Made by a program: the position numbers and the translations under genes. Shown in pieces: positions 1 to 11,125 of a stretch of 63,037 bases of DNA; the stretch's first letter is position 1, and each line of letters starts with the position of its first letter. Source of the stretch: Leptospira ainlahdjerensis (lineage in GTDB: Bacteria > Spirochaetota > Leptospiria > Leptospirales > Leptospiraceae); the NCBI RefSeq assembly GCF_016919175.1, contig NZ_JAFFPU010000073.1:1-63037 (forward strand), read 5' to 3'. The notes under the pieces are model-generated. The model searched no databases. It was not told the origin of the DNA and was given only the letters and a program-made list of their open reading frames with translations.

Positions 1-261
1 TATGGTTCAGATAGAGACGATCAGTTGAATTTAGTCGGATCGGTTTCATTGAATTCCTCTGTTCCTTATAAATGCACTAATTCGAACAATGTAAAAGAAT
101 ATGTTGTTCACTCAGCGCAACAGATTAAACAGGTTTTGAGTGACGGCGCAATTCGTAAGACTTTCCTGCTTCAAAAAGTTTCTGATTTGAAATCCGCAAT
201 CCAGTCCGCCGCGACCGTTGAGGAAATCGATCAAATCGACATAAATTCGGGATGGGGGTAA
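1..261 (+). CDS. 3' end of an unrecognised protein (5' end outside window)
   Basis: The reading frame is open from the first base and stops with TAA at 259-261, giving about 86 visible residues. A TTG at 25 could be read as a start, but the frame continues upstream of it, so I treat this as a truncated gene. The visible part has one cysteine and a polar C-terminal half likely to be helical (LKSAIQSAATVEEIDQ). I recognise no family. The following 150 bases before the glycosylase gene hold only a GC-rich alternating stretch (cgcgcgcg). Confidence 0.5.
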   Translation, partial: YGSDRDDQLNLVGSVSLNSSVPYKCTNSNNVKEYVVHSAQQIKQVLSDGAIRKTFLLQKVSDLKSAIQSAATVEEIDQIDINSGWG

Positions 262-415
262 GTTGAAATTATTTCAGTTGCGTTTTACGTGCGTTTTTGC
301 AATTTTAAACGCGCGCGCAAACAGAATCGACGTTCCATAAAAAACCTTCTCAGAAAAAGTTTCCAAAACTCTCTCAAAGAGAAATTCGATTTATGAATTT
401 CAAAACGTTTTAACC

Positions 416-1045
416 GTGATCCGAAAATTTGACAAAGAAGAATTTCATTCGATCTGCGACCGTCTTTTCAGAATCGATTCGGATCTACATTCCATTTTTT
501 TAAAATACGGATATCCCCCCTTTTGGAGCCGAAGACCGAATTTTGAAACTCTGATTCACATCATTATAGAACAGCAGGTTTCTCTCGCTTCCGCCAAAGC
601 CGCCCTGGACAAACTCAAAAAAAGAATAGGGAAAGTGACGGCAAAAAAAATTCTTACGTTAAGCGACTCCGAGTTCAAAGAATGTTATTTCAGCAGACAA
701 AAAACGGTATATGCAAGAGAACTCGCGCAAGCGGTCGTATCAAAAAAGATCATCCTTTCAGAACTAAAGGATCTTCCGGACGAACGGATTCGAGTCCGCC
801 TAACGGCTGTAAAAGGAATCGGAAACTGGACCGTGGACGTTTTTCTTTTGATGTCTCTCCACCGGTCGAATATTTTTCCGATCGGAGATCTGGCGCTCAT
901 TCAATCCCTAAAAAAAGTGAAACGACTTCCCGCTCAAACTTCGCGGGAGAAAATATTAAAACTCGGAAAAAAATGGGAACCCTATCGTTCGATCGCAACG
1001 ATGCTCTTCTGGCATTCTTATCTTGAGGAAAAAAAACGAGGATAA
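416..1045 (+). CDS. DNA-3-methyladenine glycosylase II (AlkA/HhH-GPD family)
   Basis: This 209-residue protein should excise alkylated purines as the first step of base excision repair. It shows the HhH-GPD layout: an EQQVSLASAKAA helix near residues 52-63, the helix-hairpin-helix at about 131-140 (VKGIGNWTV), and the catalytic aspartate probably D158 in FPIGDLAL, where AlkA has its essential Asp. It lacks the N-terminal AlkA domain, so it resembles the short bacterial form. The start is GTG at 416. It is monocistronic: the next gene is on the other strand and ends 35 bases after its stop. Confidence 0.85.
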   Translation: MIRKFDKEEFHSICDRLFRIDSDLHSIFLKYGYPPFWSRRPNFETLIHIIIEQQVSLASAKAALDKLKKRIGKVTAKKILTLSDSEFKECYFSRQKTVYARELAQAVVSKKIILSELKDLPDERIRVRLTAVKGIGNWTVDVFLLMSLHRSNIFPIGDLALIQSLKKVKRLPAQTSREKILKLGKKWEPYRSIATMLFWHSYLEEKKRG

Positions 1046-1080
1046 AAAAACAATCCGCCTTTACCGATTTTGGAGTAGAC

Positions 1081-2205
1081 TCACTTTTTAATTCTAAGGA
1101 TCAAAAAATGACTTTGGATCTCCTGACTTTCAAAAGAAAAACCGAGACGATCCTCCATCTGTTTAAGAATCGTAAAAAGTTTTCCGCCGTTTAAAAGTGC
1201 GACCACTTCGATCACCATTCTTCCTTGAGAATCGTGTCCTCTTTCGTTTAAGGAATTCACACCTCGAACGTTTCGGATCCAATGTGCGAGTTCACTTTTG
1301 GAATATTCGTCATAGCTTAGATTTTCGAAAGTCAGACGGATCGTGTTCCCACGTTTCCATTTTTCTGCGAGTTGTCTCAGGAGAGAAGGTTTCATCTCCG
1401 ATAAAAGTTGATCGAGAGCTTTTTCGGAACCATATCGAAGATGAATCGCGGGTTTTCCGCCCTGTAAATTTCCGGAAACCAAAATTTTACCGGAGGCGGT
1501 TTCCAGAAGTTTAAAGTCCAGATAGGCGAAAATGCTACGAAGTTCGGTCCCTTGAGCCAGAAGATCGCCTTCCTTAGAAACAAAGTCCGCGAACCAGATC
1601 AATTCGACTCCGTTCTTTCGGGCGAACTCGAGAAAGGGATTTGTTTCCGTTTCCTTCGGGTCCTTGAGATGAATATTCCATTTTTTGAATTCTTCGGGCG
1701 AAACGGAGACAAAATCAAAGGCGGGATATCGGGAGATCAATTTTGTTTCTAAGAGGGTTTTGAATTTGGATTCTTTTTCGTTTCCGAATTTTTCGGAAGC
1801 GAGCAAAAGGATTCTCGGCTTTCCTAAAAGTTTATACTGTTCCTCGATCGATTCTCCCAAACGCGTTTCGTCCACGATACCGCTCGCTTTCACAAATATT
1901 CTATTTTTAGAATGTTCTTTTTTGAGAATTCTGAATCTCCGAACAAGACCGACCTCCGAAGATTCGATCATATTCCCCAAAAACACGGAATCCAAAAGAT
2001 AAGAATGGGAAACAACTTCAGTTCCCAAAACCTGACGGATCATCTCCAGCTTTGCATTCCTTTCCGCATCCTGAAGATCGTTTCCTTCGACTTCGACTTC
2101 CACAAAACCCGGCTCAAAGTCCCTTTTTTGAAAAGAACAAGTCAAAAGAAGAATTGAAATGAAAAAAGACAAAATAAAAAAAATGCGGAGGTGATGTTGT
2201 TTCAT
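1081..2205 (-). CDS. Hypothetical envelope protein, possible lipoprotein
   Basis: A 374-residue protein with an N-terminal hydrophobic segment (residues 7-23) followed by LLTCSF, which could be a relaxed spirochaetal lipobox with C23. The N-terminal mature region (DAERNAKLEMIRQVLG) resembles the helix that opens FlgT-like or LPP20-like domains, in which many envelope proteins convert a repeated motif into an alpha/beta fold. I cannot name a function. Its ATG overlaps the stop of the TlpA-like gene by four bases (ATGA), so the two are translationally coupled and probably work together in the envelope. Confidence 0.6.
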   Translation of the reverse strand: MKQHHLRIFFILSFFISILLLTCSFQKRDFEPGFVEVEVEGNDLQDAERNAKLEMIRQVLGTEVVSHSYLLDSVFLGNMIESSEVGLVRRFRILKKEHSKNRIFVKASGIVDETRLGESIEEQYKLLGKPRILLLASEKFGNEKESKFKTLLETKLISRYPAFDFVSVSPEEFKKWNIHLKDPKETETNPFLEFARKNGVELIWFADFVSKEGDLLAQGTELRSIFAYLDFKLLETASGKILVSGNLQGGKPAIHLRYGSEKALDQLLSEMKPSLLRQLAEKWKRGNTIRLTFENLSYDEYSKSELAHWIRNVRGVNSLNERGHDSQGRMVIEVVALLNGGKLFTILKQMEDRLGFSFESQEIQSHFLILRIKK

Positions 2206-2765
2206 TTTATTTTCCCGAGGGAGATTAGAAAATTCTCCAGAGCTTTTGTACCGGATTCGGTAAAACCTTCCGTTTTTAAAAGAATTTCTTGTTTTTGGTC
2301 CAGGAGAATCACGGTCGGCAAGCCTGAAATTTTAACCTGAGAATAACTCGAAGAAAGGGGATCGATCAAAATTTCCGTTTCGTTTTCTAACTTTAGAATT
2401 TTGGAATATTCATTCCCGGTTTGGAAGTCGTCGCCCACAAAGACGATCCAAAAACGAACCCTAAATTCTCCCCTGGAAGAAATGTTGGCTTTTTTGGTAA
2501 GATTCAAAAGAATCGGGACCTGTTCCTTGCAAGGCTTGCAGGAAGAGCCCGTAAAGTTAAGAATCAAAATATCCCTTTTTGAAAACTCCCGGAGAGAATC
2601 GAAAAGAACGATTCTTTCTTTTTTTAGATTGTAGAATGCAAAGTTAGAAATGGGCTCCGAGGACGCGGTTCCGAACGAAGCCAGAAAAAGAATCAGAAAG
2701 GAAATTATTTTTTTCGAAATCAAAAAACCGGGATCCTTCATTGGATTTGATTTCTCCTCTTCCAA
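2202..2765 (-). CDS. TlpA-like thioredoxin-fold protein, exported
   Basis: This 187-residue protein has an N-terminal hydrophobic segment (about residues 17-36, ending near ASSEP) and a thioredoxin fold with the redox pair C76-K-P-C79 after LILNFTGSS, as in TlpA/ResA proteins. The cis-proline loop is visible as SGLPTVILL. It probably reduces or oxidises thiols of envelope proteins. It is first in a two-gene minus-strand operon with the preceding envelope protein. The substrate is unknown. The start chosen is the ATG at 2765; the internal Met9 is an alternative giving a more typical signal peptide. Confidence 0.75.
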   Translation of the reverse strand: MEEEKSNPMKDPGFLISKKIISFLILFLASFGTASSEPISNFAFYNLKKERIVLFDSLREFSKRDILILNFTGSSCKPCKEQVPILLNLTKKANISSRGEFRVRFWIVFVGDDFQTGNEYSKILKLENETEILIDPLSSSYSQVKISGLPTVILLDQKQEILLKTEGFTESGTKALENFLISLGKIK

Positions 2766-2798
2766 AATGAGTTTTGAAAGAGGATTGTAAATCGCAAA

Positions 2799-2826
2799 TT
2801 GAAAAAATGAAATAATTGTTTACAAT
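2799..2826 (+). promoter_or_regulatory. Candidate sigma70 promoter for the DUF1566 gene
   Basis: TTGAAA at 2799-2804 and TACAAT at 2821-2826 are separated by 16 bases and lie 44 bases before the ATG at 2870. Both hexamers are close to the housekeeping consensus and the region is AT-rich. This is a pattern match only. Confidence 0.5.
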
Positions 2827-2869
2827 ACGAATTTTCGGAATGGGATATTCCCAATAGGACGATCACACG

Positions 2870-4885
2870 ATGCGTATTTGGTTTCCTCTATTATTTTTAA
2901 CTTTGTGGATTCCATTCTCGATCTTTGCGCAGACAAAACATTCGAAGATATACGTTCATAAATTGACCGTCGAGGGAAGTCTCGGTTCCGGTTTGGAGAA
3001 CCGTTTTCGAAACGGGATCATCAATTCAGTTCTTCACAACTTTGAAGGAAAATATACGATCGTAGACGACGAATCCATGGTCATTCTTTATAAACAAGTC
3101 GAAGCCTTGCAAAAAATGGATTGTTCCGATGAGATTTGTATGAAACAAATCGCCGACGCGATCGATGCCGACGAAGTAATTTCCGGGACGATCGCGTCCA
3201 AAAACGGCCTTATTTATGTTTCTCTTCGAAATCAAACGAGGGATTCGAAGACTCTCTCCTATTCCATCAAATCCACGTTCCAGATGGAGTTCCCCGAATT
3301 TCTGATGGATTATTATGCAGGAGAATCCGGAAGAAAACTCTTGGATCCGAAATACAATCTCGATTTTAATCACGCCCCCGTTTCCACGAGCGGAAACATG
3401 AGTGTTGCATTCTTAAAGATCAAACCGGTTCCCGGAACCAATCTCAATTCTATGGAATTCAAAACCTCCGATAAAATTTTAGAAGGAGTTTTGGAAGAAG
3501 TAAGAGAAGAATTGGATCAAGCCGCCAAACTCACGCTTTCCAGAGATTATTCGGAATCGAACGAAATTTATAGAAAGATCTTAAACGCCTTCGGGGATCG
3601 TCTTTCGGAAGAATCCCGAAAGAAGCTGGAAACATTTATAAAACAGATTCAGACGAGTATTACAAACAATTATAGTTTGGAATATAAGGAAAAGATAAAC
3701 GACTTGGATCGCGAGCTTTTCGAAACAAAAAAACAGACTCCCGAAGATCTGCAAAAACGTCTGATCGCTTATGCTTCGTTAGCCGAGGAATATTCCGCAA
3801 AAGTTCCGGAAAAACACAAACAGATTCAAATTCAGCAGAGTATTCAAGAAAGAAAGGATCAAGTAGAGTCCGCCTCTTTCTCTTTCAAAGAGAAAGAGGC
3901 GGACCAAGCCTACTCCATTTTCGATTTTTCCCTCGCCTCAAAACTGTACGGAAATCTTCTCAAGGATCTTGGTCAAAAATCCGGATCCCATTACAAAACT
4001 CTAAAGGAGATAATACAAAAAAAATCGGAAACGGCCGAAAAAACCGGGCGTTCCCACTTAACAAATCGGCTTGATACTCTCTTTTTGAGAATAGAAAAAG
4101 AATTTACTGCCGAAGCGTTGTCTTCCAGCGAAGAAGAAAAAGAAGAACATCAAAAAGCGATTCACGAGGCTTTTCGGGACGGAATCGTAACCTTGGCTAA
4201 ATCCGAATTCGCCAGTTTTTCTCAAATTGAAAGAATCAAAAAAGAAATCAAAAGGGTGAACCTAAAACTTCACGAACCGATTTCTCTTCAGGAACAATTG
4301 GATTCTCTTTTGCACGAAGGTTTGGAAACGCAAAACCCGACTCAGATCATCAACAGCCATCAACTCGGCGCGGACTGGGAATCTAAAACCGGTATCTTCT
4401 GGGGTTCGGCAAAGTCCAAGTTAAGAGAAATTTTAGAGATGGCCGTTAAACTTCCGAATCCGAACGGAGAATTCAAAAAGCTCTTCGACATCCACTACCA
4501 GGAAAGTCGGACGGAGCCTTCCAAATCTGTAGATTCAAAATTCCATTCTTCGAATATTCTAAATTTAGAATCTACTAAAAAGAAAATAAAAAAACAGACA
4601 CCCCAGAGAGAAAATCATTGGGAATCAACGACGGGAAGTTATAACTGGTATCAAGCGAGTCAAATTTGTAGTTCAAGAGATCTTCGCCTGCCTACCATTG
4701 AAGAACTCGAAGATTCCTATGAAAGCGGAGAAACAGAATCTTGGACGGCGAAAGACGAGGGTAAACGGTATTGGTCGTCTTCGATCTCAATGGGAGAAAA
4801 CGGCGCCTACAATCTGGACGTTTTCAAAGGTGAAATTCGCTGGGATCACCTCAGCAATTACGCAGGGGTTCGATGTCTAAAATAG
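2870..4885 (+). CDS. Exported protein with C-terminal DUF1566 domain
   Basis: A 671-residue protein with a clear signal peptide (cleavage near FAQTK, residue 21). Residues about 25-110 form an alpha/beta domain (KIYVHKLTVEG, TIVDDE, DADEVISGTI) of the kind found in bacterial envelope sensor or CsgG-like proteins. Residues about 200-560 are long charged helices and probably coiled coil. The C-terminal 90 residues are a DUF1566/Lcl-type lectin-like domain: WYQASQIC, LRLPTIEEL, YWSSS and GVRC. It stands alone between divergent and convergent neighbours. The role is unknown; a surface or periplasmic scaffold is a guess. Confidence 0.7.
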   Translation: MRIWFPLLFLTLWIPFSIFAQTKHSKIYVHKLTVEGSLGSGLENRFRNGIINSVLHNFEGKYTIVDDESMVILYKQVEALQKMDCSDEICMKQIADAIDADEVISGTIASKNGLIYVSLRNQTRDSKTLSYSIKSTFQMEFPEFLMDYYAGESGRKLLDPKYNLDFNHAPVSTSGNMSVAFLKIKPVPGTNLNSMEFKTSDKILEGVLEEVREELDQAAKLTLSRDYSESNEIYRKILNAFGDRLSEESRKKLETFIKQIQTSITNNYSLEYKEKINDLDRELFETKKQTPEDLQKRLIAYASLAEEYSAKVPEKHKQIQIQQSIQERKDQVESASFSFKEKEADQAYSIFDFSLASKLYGNLLKDLGQKSGSHYKTLKEIIQKKSETAEKTGRSHLTNRLDTLFLRIEKEFTAEALSSSEEEKEEHQKAIHEAFRDGIVTLAKSEFASFSQIERIKKEIKRVNLKLHEPISLQEQLDSLLHEGLETQNPTQIINSHQLGADWESKTGIFWGSAKSKLREILEMAVKLPNPNGEFKKLFDIHYQESRTEPSKSVDSKFHSSNILNLESTKKKIKKQTPQRENHWESTTGSYNWYQASQICSSRDLRLPTIEELEDSYESGETESWTAKDEGKRYWSSSISMGENGAYNLDVFKGEIRWDHLSNYAGVRCLK

Positions 4886-4971
4886 TTTTTTGTTTTGGAA
4901 ATAGCGATAACCGAAGAATTCCATTCTTTCGATCCTGGTTCTTTCGGCTTTTAAGGAAAAGTCTGAATACA

Positions 4972-5610
4972 TTAACTCGGGAACCAATCTCGATAATCTA
5001 AAACGGAAAAAAGAGAGGCGGGTTCGGTTTGAAGTCTTCGAAAAACACGATTGTCACGTAGATCGAGATGGAGGATATAGCTGTAATACCTATGAAACGT
5101 GGGAGCTCCCGCGTTCACCGTTTCCACGATAGAATCCCCGACTCCCAACTCTTCCAACCAGAGCAAATAATTAAAAAGATAACAACGGGAAACTCCGTGG
5201 GTCTGGGCAAGCAACCCTAAAAAAGTCCAACTCCCGATGCTCAGACGGATGTTGACTCGTTTCATTTTCTCTTCTCCACGATTGGGCTGATACAATGTTT
5301 TTCCCGCCTTTTTCCCAAGACGTCTTGTCGCAGTAAGATATTTTCCATAGGTTCTCAGCAACTGAGGAATTCTCTTCGGTAATATTCTTGCGTCCTGAAC
5401 CCCTAAGCGAACCAAAGTGCTTTCCGGAATCAAAAGAGTTACAGTCTCCATTCGACTTTCTAAAAGGCTTGAGGAGATTTCTTCGTCGGCATGAAACGTT
5501 AAGTATCCCATATCCATTGCAGTTCCGGGCCGCTTCTGATCGGAGGCAATTTCCAGAAAAAAATATTTTTTTTTCAAGCCGCTCCCACGGTTTCTCTTTG
5601 CCTCTTCCAC
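4972..5610 (-). CDS. DUF1564 family protein
   Basis: A 212-residue protein of a family that is common and multicopy in Leptospira and rare elsewhere. Recognisable blocks are [11 protein letters not shown] (about residues 57-67), the basic stretch [44 protein letters not shown] and the C-terminal [16 protein letters not shown]. No function is established to my knowledge; the ribbon-helix-helix-like middle ([10 protein letters not shown] followed by two helices) suggests DNA binding, which is inference. The start at 5610 may be too early, since family members usually begin nearer the [11 protein letters not shown] block. A broken copy of its C-terminal end lies 220 bases away. Confidence 0.75.
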   Translation of the reverse strand: MEEAKRNRGSGLKKKYFFLEIASDQKRPGTAMDMGYLTFHADEEISSSLLESRMETVTLLIPESTLVRLGVQDARILPKRIPQLLRTYGKYLTATRRLGKKAGKTLYQPNRGEEKMKRVNIRLSIGSWTFLGLLAQTHGVSRCYLFNYLLWLEELGVGDSIVETVNAGAPTFHRYYSYILHLDLRDNRVFRRLQTEPASLFSVLDYRDWFPS

Positions 5611-5683
5611 TTTTGGCTGCCAAAAGGCTGATTTAAGAATTTTCGGCTCTACCCTTTATCTCAGAACGAATCCCTTCTTTTTG

Positions 5684-5824
5684 ATGAAAACACAAATCGA
5701 TCCAAAAGAAATACTGAAGAATTTTGAATTCTTTTTCGAACTGAAGATTTCTTTTCAAGAGAACGATTCTCCTCCAGCGGCATTTTCAGGTAACCCCTGG
5801 ATCGGGTTTTTCTCGCTTGTGTAG
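5684..5824 (+). pseudogene. Probable 5' fragment of an unrecognised gene (46 codons)
   Basis: An ATG at 5684 opens a protein-like reading frame (MKTQIDPKEILKNFEFFF... SGNPWIGFFSLV) that stops with TAG at 5822-5824. The stop falls exactly where similarity to the 3' end of the DUF1564 gene begins on the opposite strand, so the frame seems to be the beginning of a gene cut by a rearrangement. I see no good ribosome-binding site and no recognisable family. Confidence 0.35.
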
Positions 5825-5826
5825 CG

Positions 5827-5905
5827 GTTTCGGTTTGAAGTCTTCGAAAACGCGGCTTCCCCTTAGATCGAGATGGAGGAAAGGATAACTGTAATACCGA
5901 TAAAC
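5827..5905 (-). pseudogene. Broken C-terminal fragment of a second DUF1564 gene
   Basis: About 70 bases (cggtttgaagtcttcgaaaa, tagatcgagatggagga, taactgtaatacc) repeat the 3' coding end of the intact DUF1564 gene at about 5029-5095. Read on the minus strand it gives RYYSY then HLDLRGSRV, matching [17 protein letters not shown], followed by a one-base deletion that shifts the frame. The rest of the gene is gone. Confidence 0.6.
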
Positions 5906-6576
5906 AGTCTTATTCTTTATCTAGAATTTACAATGCTTCTGGAATGGGAAACGAACTCTCCCTGCGTGAGCGGGCCGAAGGGCGCTCCTGCGTCCTCGAA
6001 GAGGACGAGCGGGAATCCGCGAGCCCGTAGGCACGCGACTCGAAGCGCTCCGAAATAAATACATTCTCATTCTTGAATGTATCGCGAGAGGCACGCCCGA
6101 CTGTTTGATCGATTTCTTTTTCGCAAACTTCTAAACCACCGGACGAAAATGTCGACATCCTATCATCTTATGACGATCGAGAAATCACCGCCTCCTTCGA
6201 ATTTTGCTTCGGACGAACAATTCATTTCCGTCTTTTCTTTCCTCTCCGAACGCCGCCAATTACCCGGCGGTCTCATCTGCGTTCTTGAAAAAAATCGTAA
6301 CCCGCGCGCGGCCGTCATGCGGCCGGGCGCACAACCCTCTAAAATCTTCATCATTACCTTCACTTTGATTCTCCATGAACTTCGATTTCCCTTTTTTGCT
6401 TTCTCAAAGTTGAAACTCCATTTCGTTTTCAGAGTTCGTCGACAAGTATCCCCCTTCAACACGAGGGAAATTAATTCTTAACAATCTTAGAGAAGAATCA
6501 AGAACGTTCTCCAAACAATACAAACTTTACATTCCAATCGTTCTACAAACAAGAATGAATCGGATAAAATAACCGT
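5906..6576. other. Long gene-poor gap with GC-rich hairpin
   Basis: No convincing gene. A GC-rich patch (about 5955-6050) is unlike its surroundings. ATACATTC at 6059-6066 pairs with GAATGTAT at 6075-6082. A very stable hairpin lies at 6304-6330: an 11-base arm GCGCGCGGCCG, loop TCATG and arm CGGCCGGGCGC with one mismatch. Open frames across 6077-6481 on both strands look like chance frames. The stretch before 6577 (ggataaaataacc) may hold the -10 region of the LCP gene. Confidence 0.4.
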
Positions 6577-7770
6577 TTGACAGAGAACTTTTCCGGTTTG
6601 AAATGGAATCGGAGCCTGGATTTGGAGTCAAAAGAACCTTCTAAAAAATCGTCCGGTTGGCTGCTTTATATCGCGGCCGGAATCCTTTTATTTTCAGCAC
6701 TTATCTTTCTGATCAGTAAATTCAATCGAACCGGCTTGGAAGAAAAGATCGCCGCCGGGAAACCGATTTACTTTCTCTTTCATGCCGTAGGCGATTCGGA
6801 AGAATACGAATTCGGACTTTTAGCGACCTTGTTCCCTTCGAACAATCGTTGCGCGCTCTACTTCATTCACCCGATCACTTCTTTCGACGATCCAGATGAT
6901 TCTCTCGATCTCCTGAAATCGGGAGCCAAGTCCTCGGTGAAAAGCGCAGTCACCGATTTGATCGGAACCAAACCTCACTATACGATCAGCCTTTCCGCTT
7001 CGAATTGGATTCGAATCGTGGATCTCCTCGGGGGTTTGAGCATCTACATGGACAATAAGACCGTCCGGAATTCTCCCGAATACAATCGCCAGGACGGGGT
7101 TTATACCATGTCCGGTCAGGACGTCTACGACTACGCAGTCACGATGGACAAAAAAGAAAATCTCGATTATCTGGATCGTATCAGCAGAGAAGAAAGTGTA
7201 GTCCTCACTCTCTACGAAACTCTCACCGAAAGAAAGGAATTCCTCACAACTCCTCTTCTAATCTTCGCGCACAGTTTAATTGAAACCGATCTCTCCAAAG
7301 AGGACTTTATCAGCCTCGTTAAGTTTGTGAATTCCAGAAGAATTCAATTCGGAATCTCCGAACTTCCGGGTGAACCTCAGAACGACCCTAAAACAAAAAA
7401 GACCTATCTCAAAACCGATATCACTAGAGCCAGGGTCGCCTTTCGGAAATTTTCAAAGGACATGAACTCCGACGTTTTTGCAGATGCTGAATTCGGAAGA
7501 ACCGAAGTTTTGAACGGAACCGAAGTCGCTGGTCTTGCAAAGGACGTGCGTAGCATTCTTTCCGATAAAAGAATCAAGGTTTTAGCCGCCGACAACGCGT
7601 GGAAAAAAGGGTTTCCTAAGACCGTTGTGATAGACCGCTCGGGCAACACGGCGATCATGGATAGAATCTCTACCGTTTTAGAAAAAGCGGAAGTGCACCA
7701 CGTATTGAGAAAGGATCAGGGTCTGGACGCAACCGTCGTCGTCGGCTCAGATTACGAACCGAGAAAATAA
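6577..7770 (+). CDS. LCP (LytR-CpsA-Psr)-like protein with LytR_C domain
   Basis: A 397-residue membrane-anchored protein starting with TTG at 6577. One membrane segment lies at about 28-48, then an LCP-like domain: [17 protein letters not shown] and [13 protein letters not shown] are recognisable, and [10 protein letters not shown] stands where canonical LCP enzymes have the RxR...RQ active-site block. The arginine-rich catalytic signature is therefore degenerate. Residues about 300-390 form a LytR_C domain ([17 protein letters not shown]). LCP proteins attach polymers to the cell wall in Gram-positives; the role in a diderm spirochaete is uncertain. It is followed after 5 bases by rsfS. Confidence 0.65.
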   Translation: MTENFSGLKWNRSLDLESKEPSKKSSGWLLYIAAGILLFSALIFLISKFNRTGLEEKIAAGKPIYFLFHAVGDSEEYEFGLLATLFPSNNRCALYFIHPITSFDDPDDSLDLLKSGAKSSVKSAVTDLIGTKPHYTISLSASNWIRIVDLLGGLSIYMDNKTVRNSPEYNRQDGVYTMSGQDVYDYAVTMDKKENLDYLDRISREESVVLTLYETLTERKEFLTTPLLIFAHSLIETDLSKEDFISLVKFVNSRRIQFGISELPGEPQNDPKTKKTYLKTDITRARVAFRKFSKDMNSDVFADAEFGRTEVLNGTEVAGLAKDVRSILSDKRIKVLAADNAWKKGFPKTVVIDRSGNTAIMDRISTVLEKAEVHHVLRKDQGLDATVVVGSDYEPRK

Positions 7771-7775
7771 TTTTC

Positions 7776-8147
7776 ATGAATTCTGCCCCAAAACAAACAC
7801 CCACAACCAAAGAAATTCTTCAGATCATCCACGACATCATGGTGGATAAAAAATGCGAAGAAATCAGCATTCTCAACTTAGAAACCGTAAACAGTTATCT
7901 CAGTTATTTCGTGATCTGCACCGTGAACTCCGCTGTTCAAGCAAACGCGGTCGCAAGAGAAGTCAGAAAAACATTAAAAGAATTTAAACTTGCTCACAAA
8001 GAAGCCGACAAAACCGGAACATCGGCGACTTCCGGCTGGACTCTTCTTGACTTTGGAGAAATCATCATTCATATCATGACCCCCGAAAAAAGGGAATACT
8101 ACAATCTGGACAGACTCTGGCGCGACGCCAAGAGAATGGAACTCTAA
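7776..8147 (+). CDS. rsfS: Ribosome silencing factor RsfS
   Basis: A 123-residue protein of the usual RsfS/Iojap length. Visible motifs are [16 protein letters not shown] near the start, [17 protein letters not shown], a [15 protein letters not shown] block and the C-terminal [11 protein letters not shown], all typical. It binds ribosomal protein uL14 and prevents subunit joining in nutrient limitation. It follows the LCP-like gene with a 5-base gap and precedes the MBOAT gene by 36 bases, so it is probably cotranscribed. The LCP-rsfS pairing recurs in many bacteria. Confidence 0.92.
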   Translation: MNSAPKQTPTTKEILQIIHDIMVDKKCEEISILNLETVNSYLSYFVICTVNSAVQANAVAREVRKTLKEFKLAHKEADKTGTSATSGWTLLDFGEIIIHIMTPEKREYYNLDRLWRDAKRMEL

Positions 8148-8183
8148 AGGAGATTTCGTTCCCTTCGGATCGGCCGTTCGAAA

Positions 8184-10905
<2,722 letters not shown>

Positions 10906-10958
10906 GAAGAATCCGGATCTTTTTCCACTTTAGAACCGGAGCTCCTCATGACTGAAAA

Positions 10959-11125
10959 GTAGGAACTCCTCTTTTTCAACTTCACGAATTGATTGAGTTT
11001 TTAAACGAAAGTAGGAACTCCTCTTTTTCAACTTCACGAATTGATTGAGTTTTCAAACGAAAGTAGGAACTCCTCTTTTTCAACTTCACGAATTGATTGA
11101 GTTTTTAAACGAAAGTAGGAACTCC
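10959..11125. repeat. 52-base tandem repeat, three units plus a partial fourth
   Basis: Units begin at 10959, 11011, 11063 and 11115, each with GTAGGAACTCC followed by tctttttcaacttcacgaat and tgattgagttt. The copies are nearly identical (one T/C difference in the second). The partial fourth unit ends at 11125, directly against the stop codon of the convergent DUF255 gene. The array fills most of the gap between two convergent genes. Confidence 0.95.

Noticed and set aside
5171..5623. 150-codon frame overlapping the DUF1564 gene
   Set aside because: Shadow frame on the same strand; the DUF1564 frame has family motifs and this one does not.
6077..6481. 134-codon plus-strand and 99-codon minus-strand frames
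   Set aside because: They overlap each other, have no start signals or motifs, and cover a GC-rich hairpin; a decayed gene is possible but not supportable.
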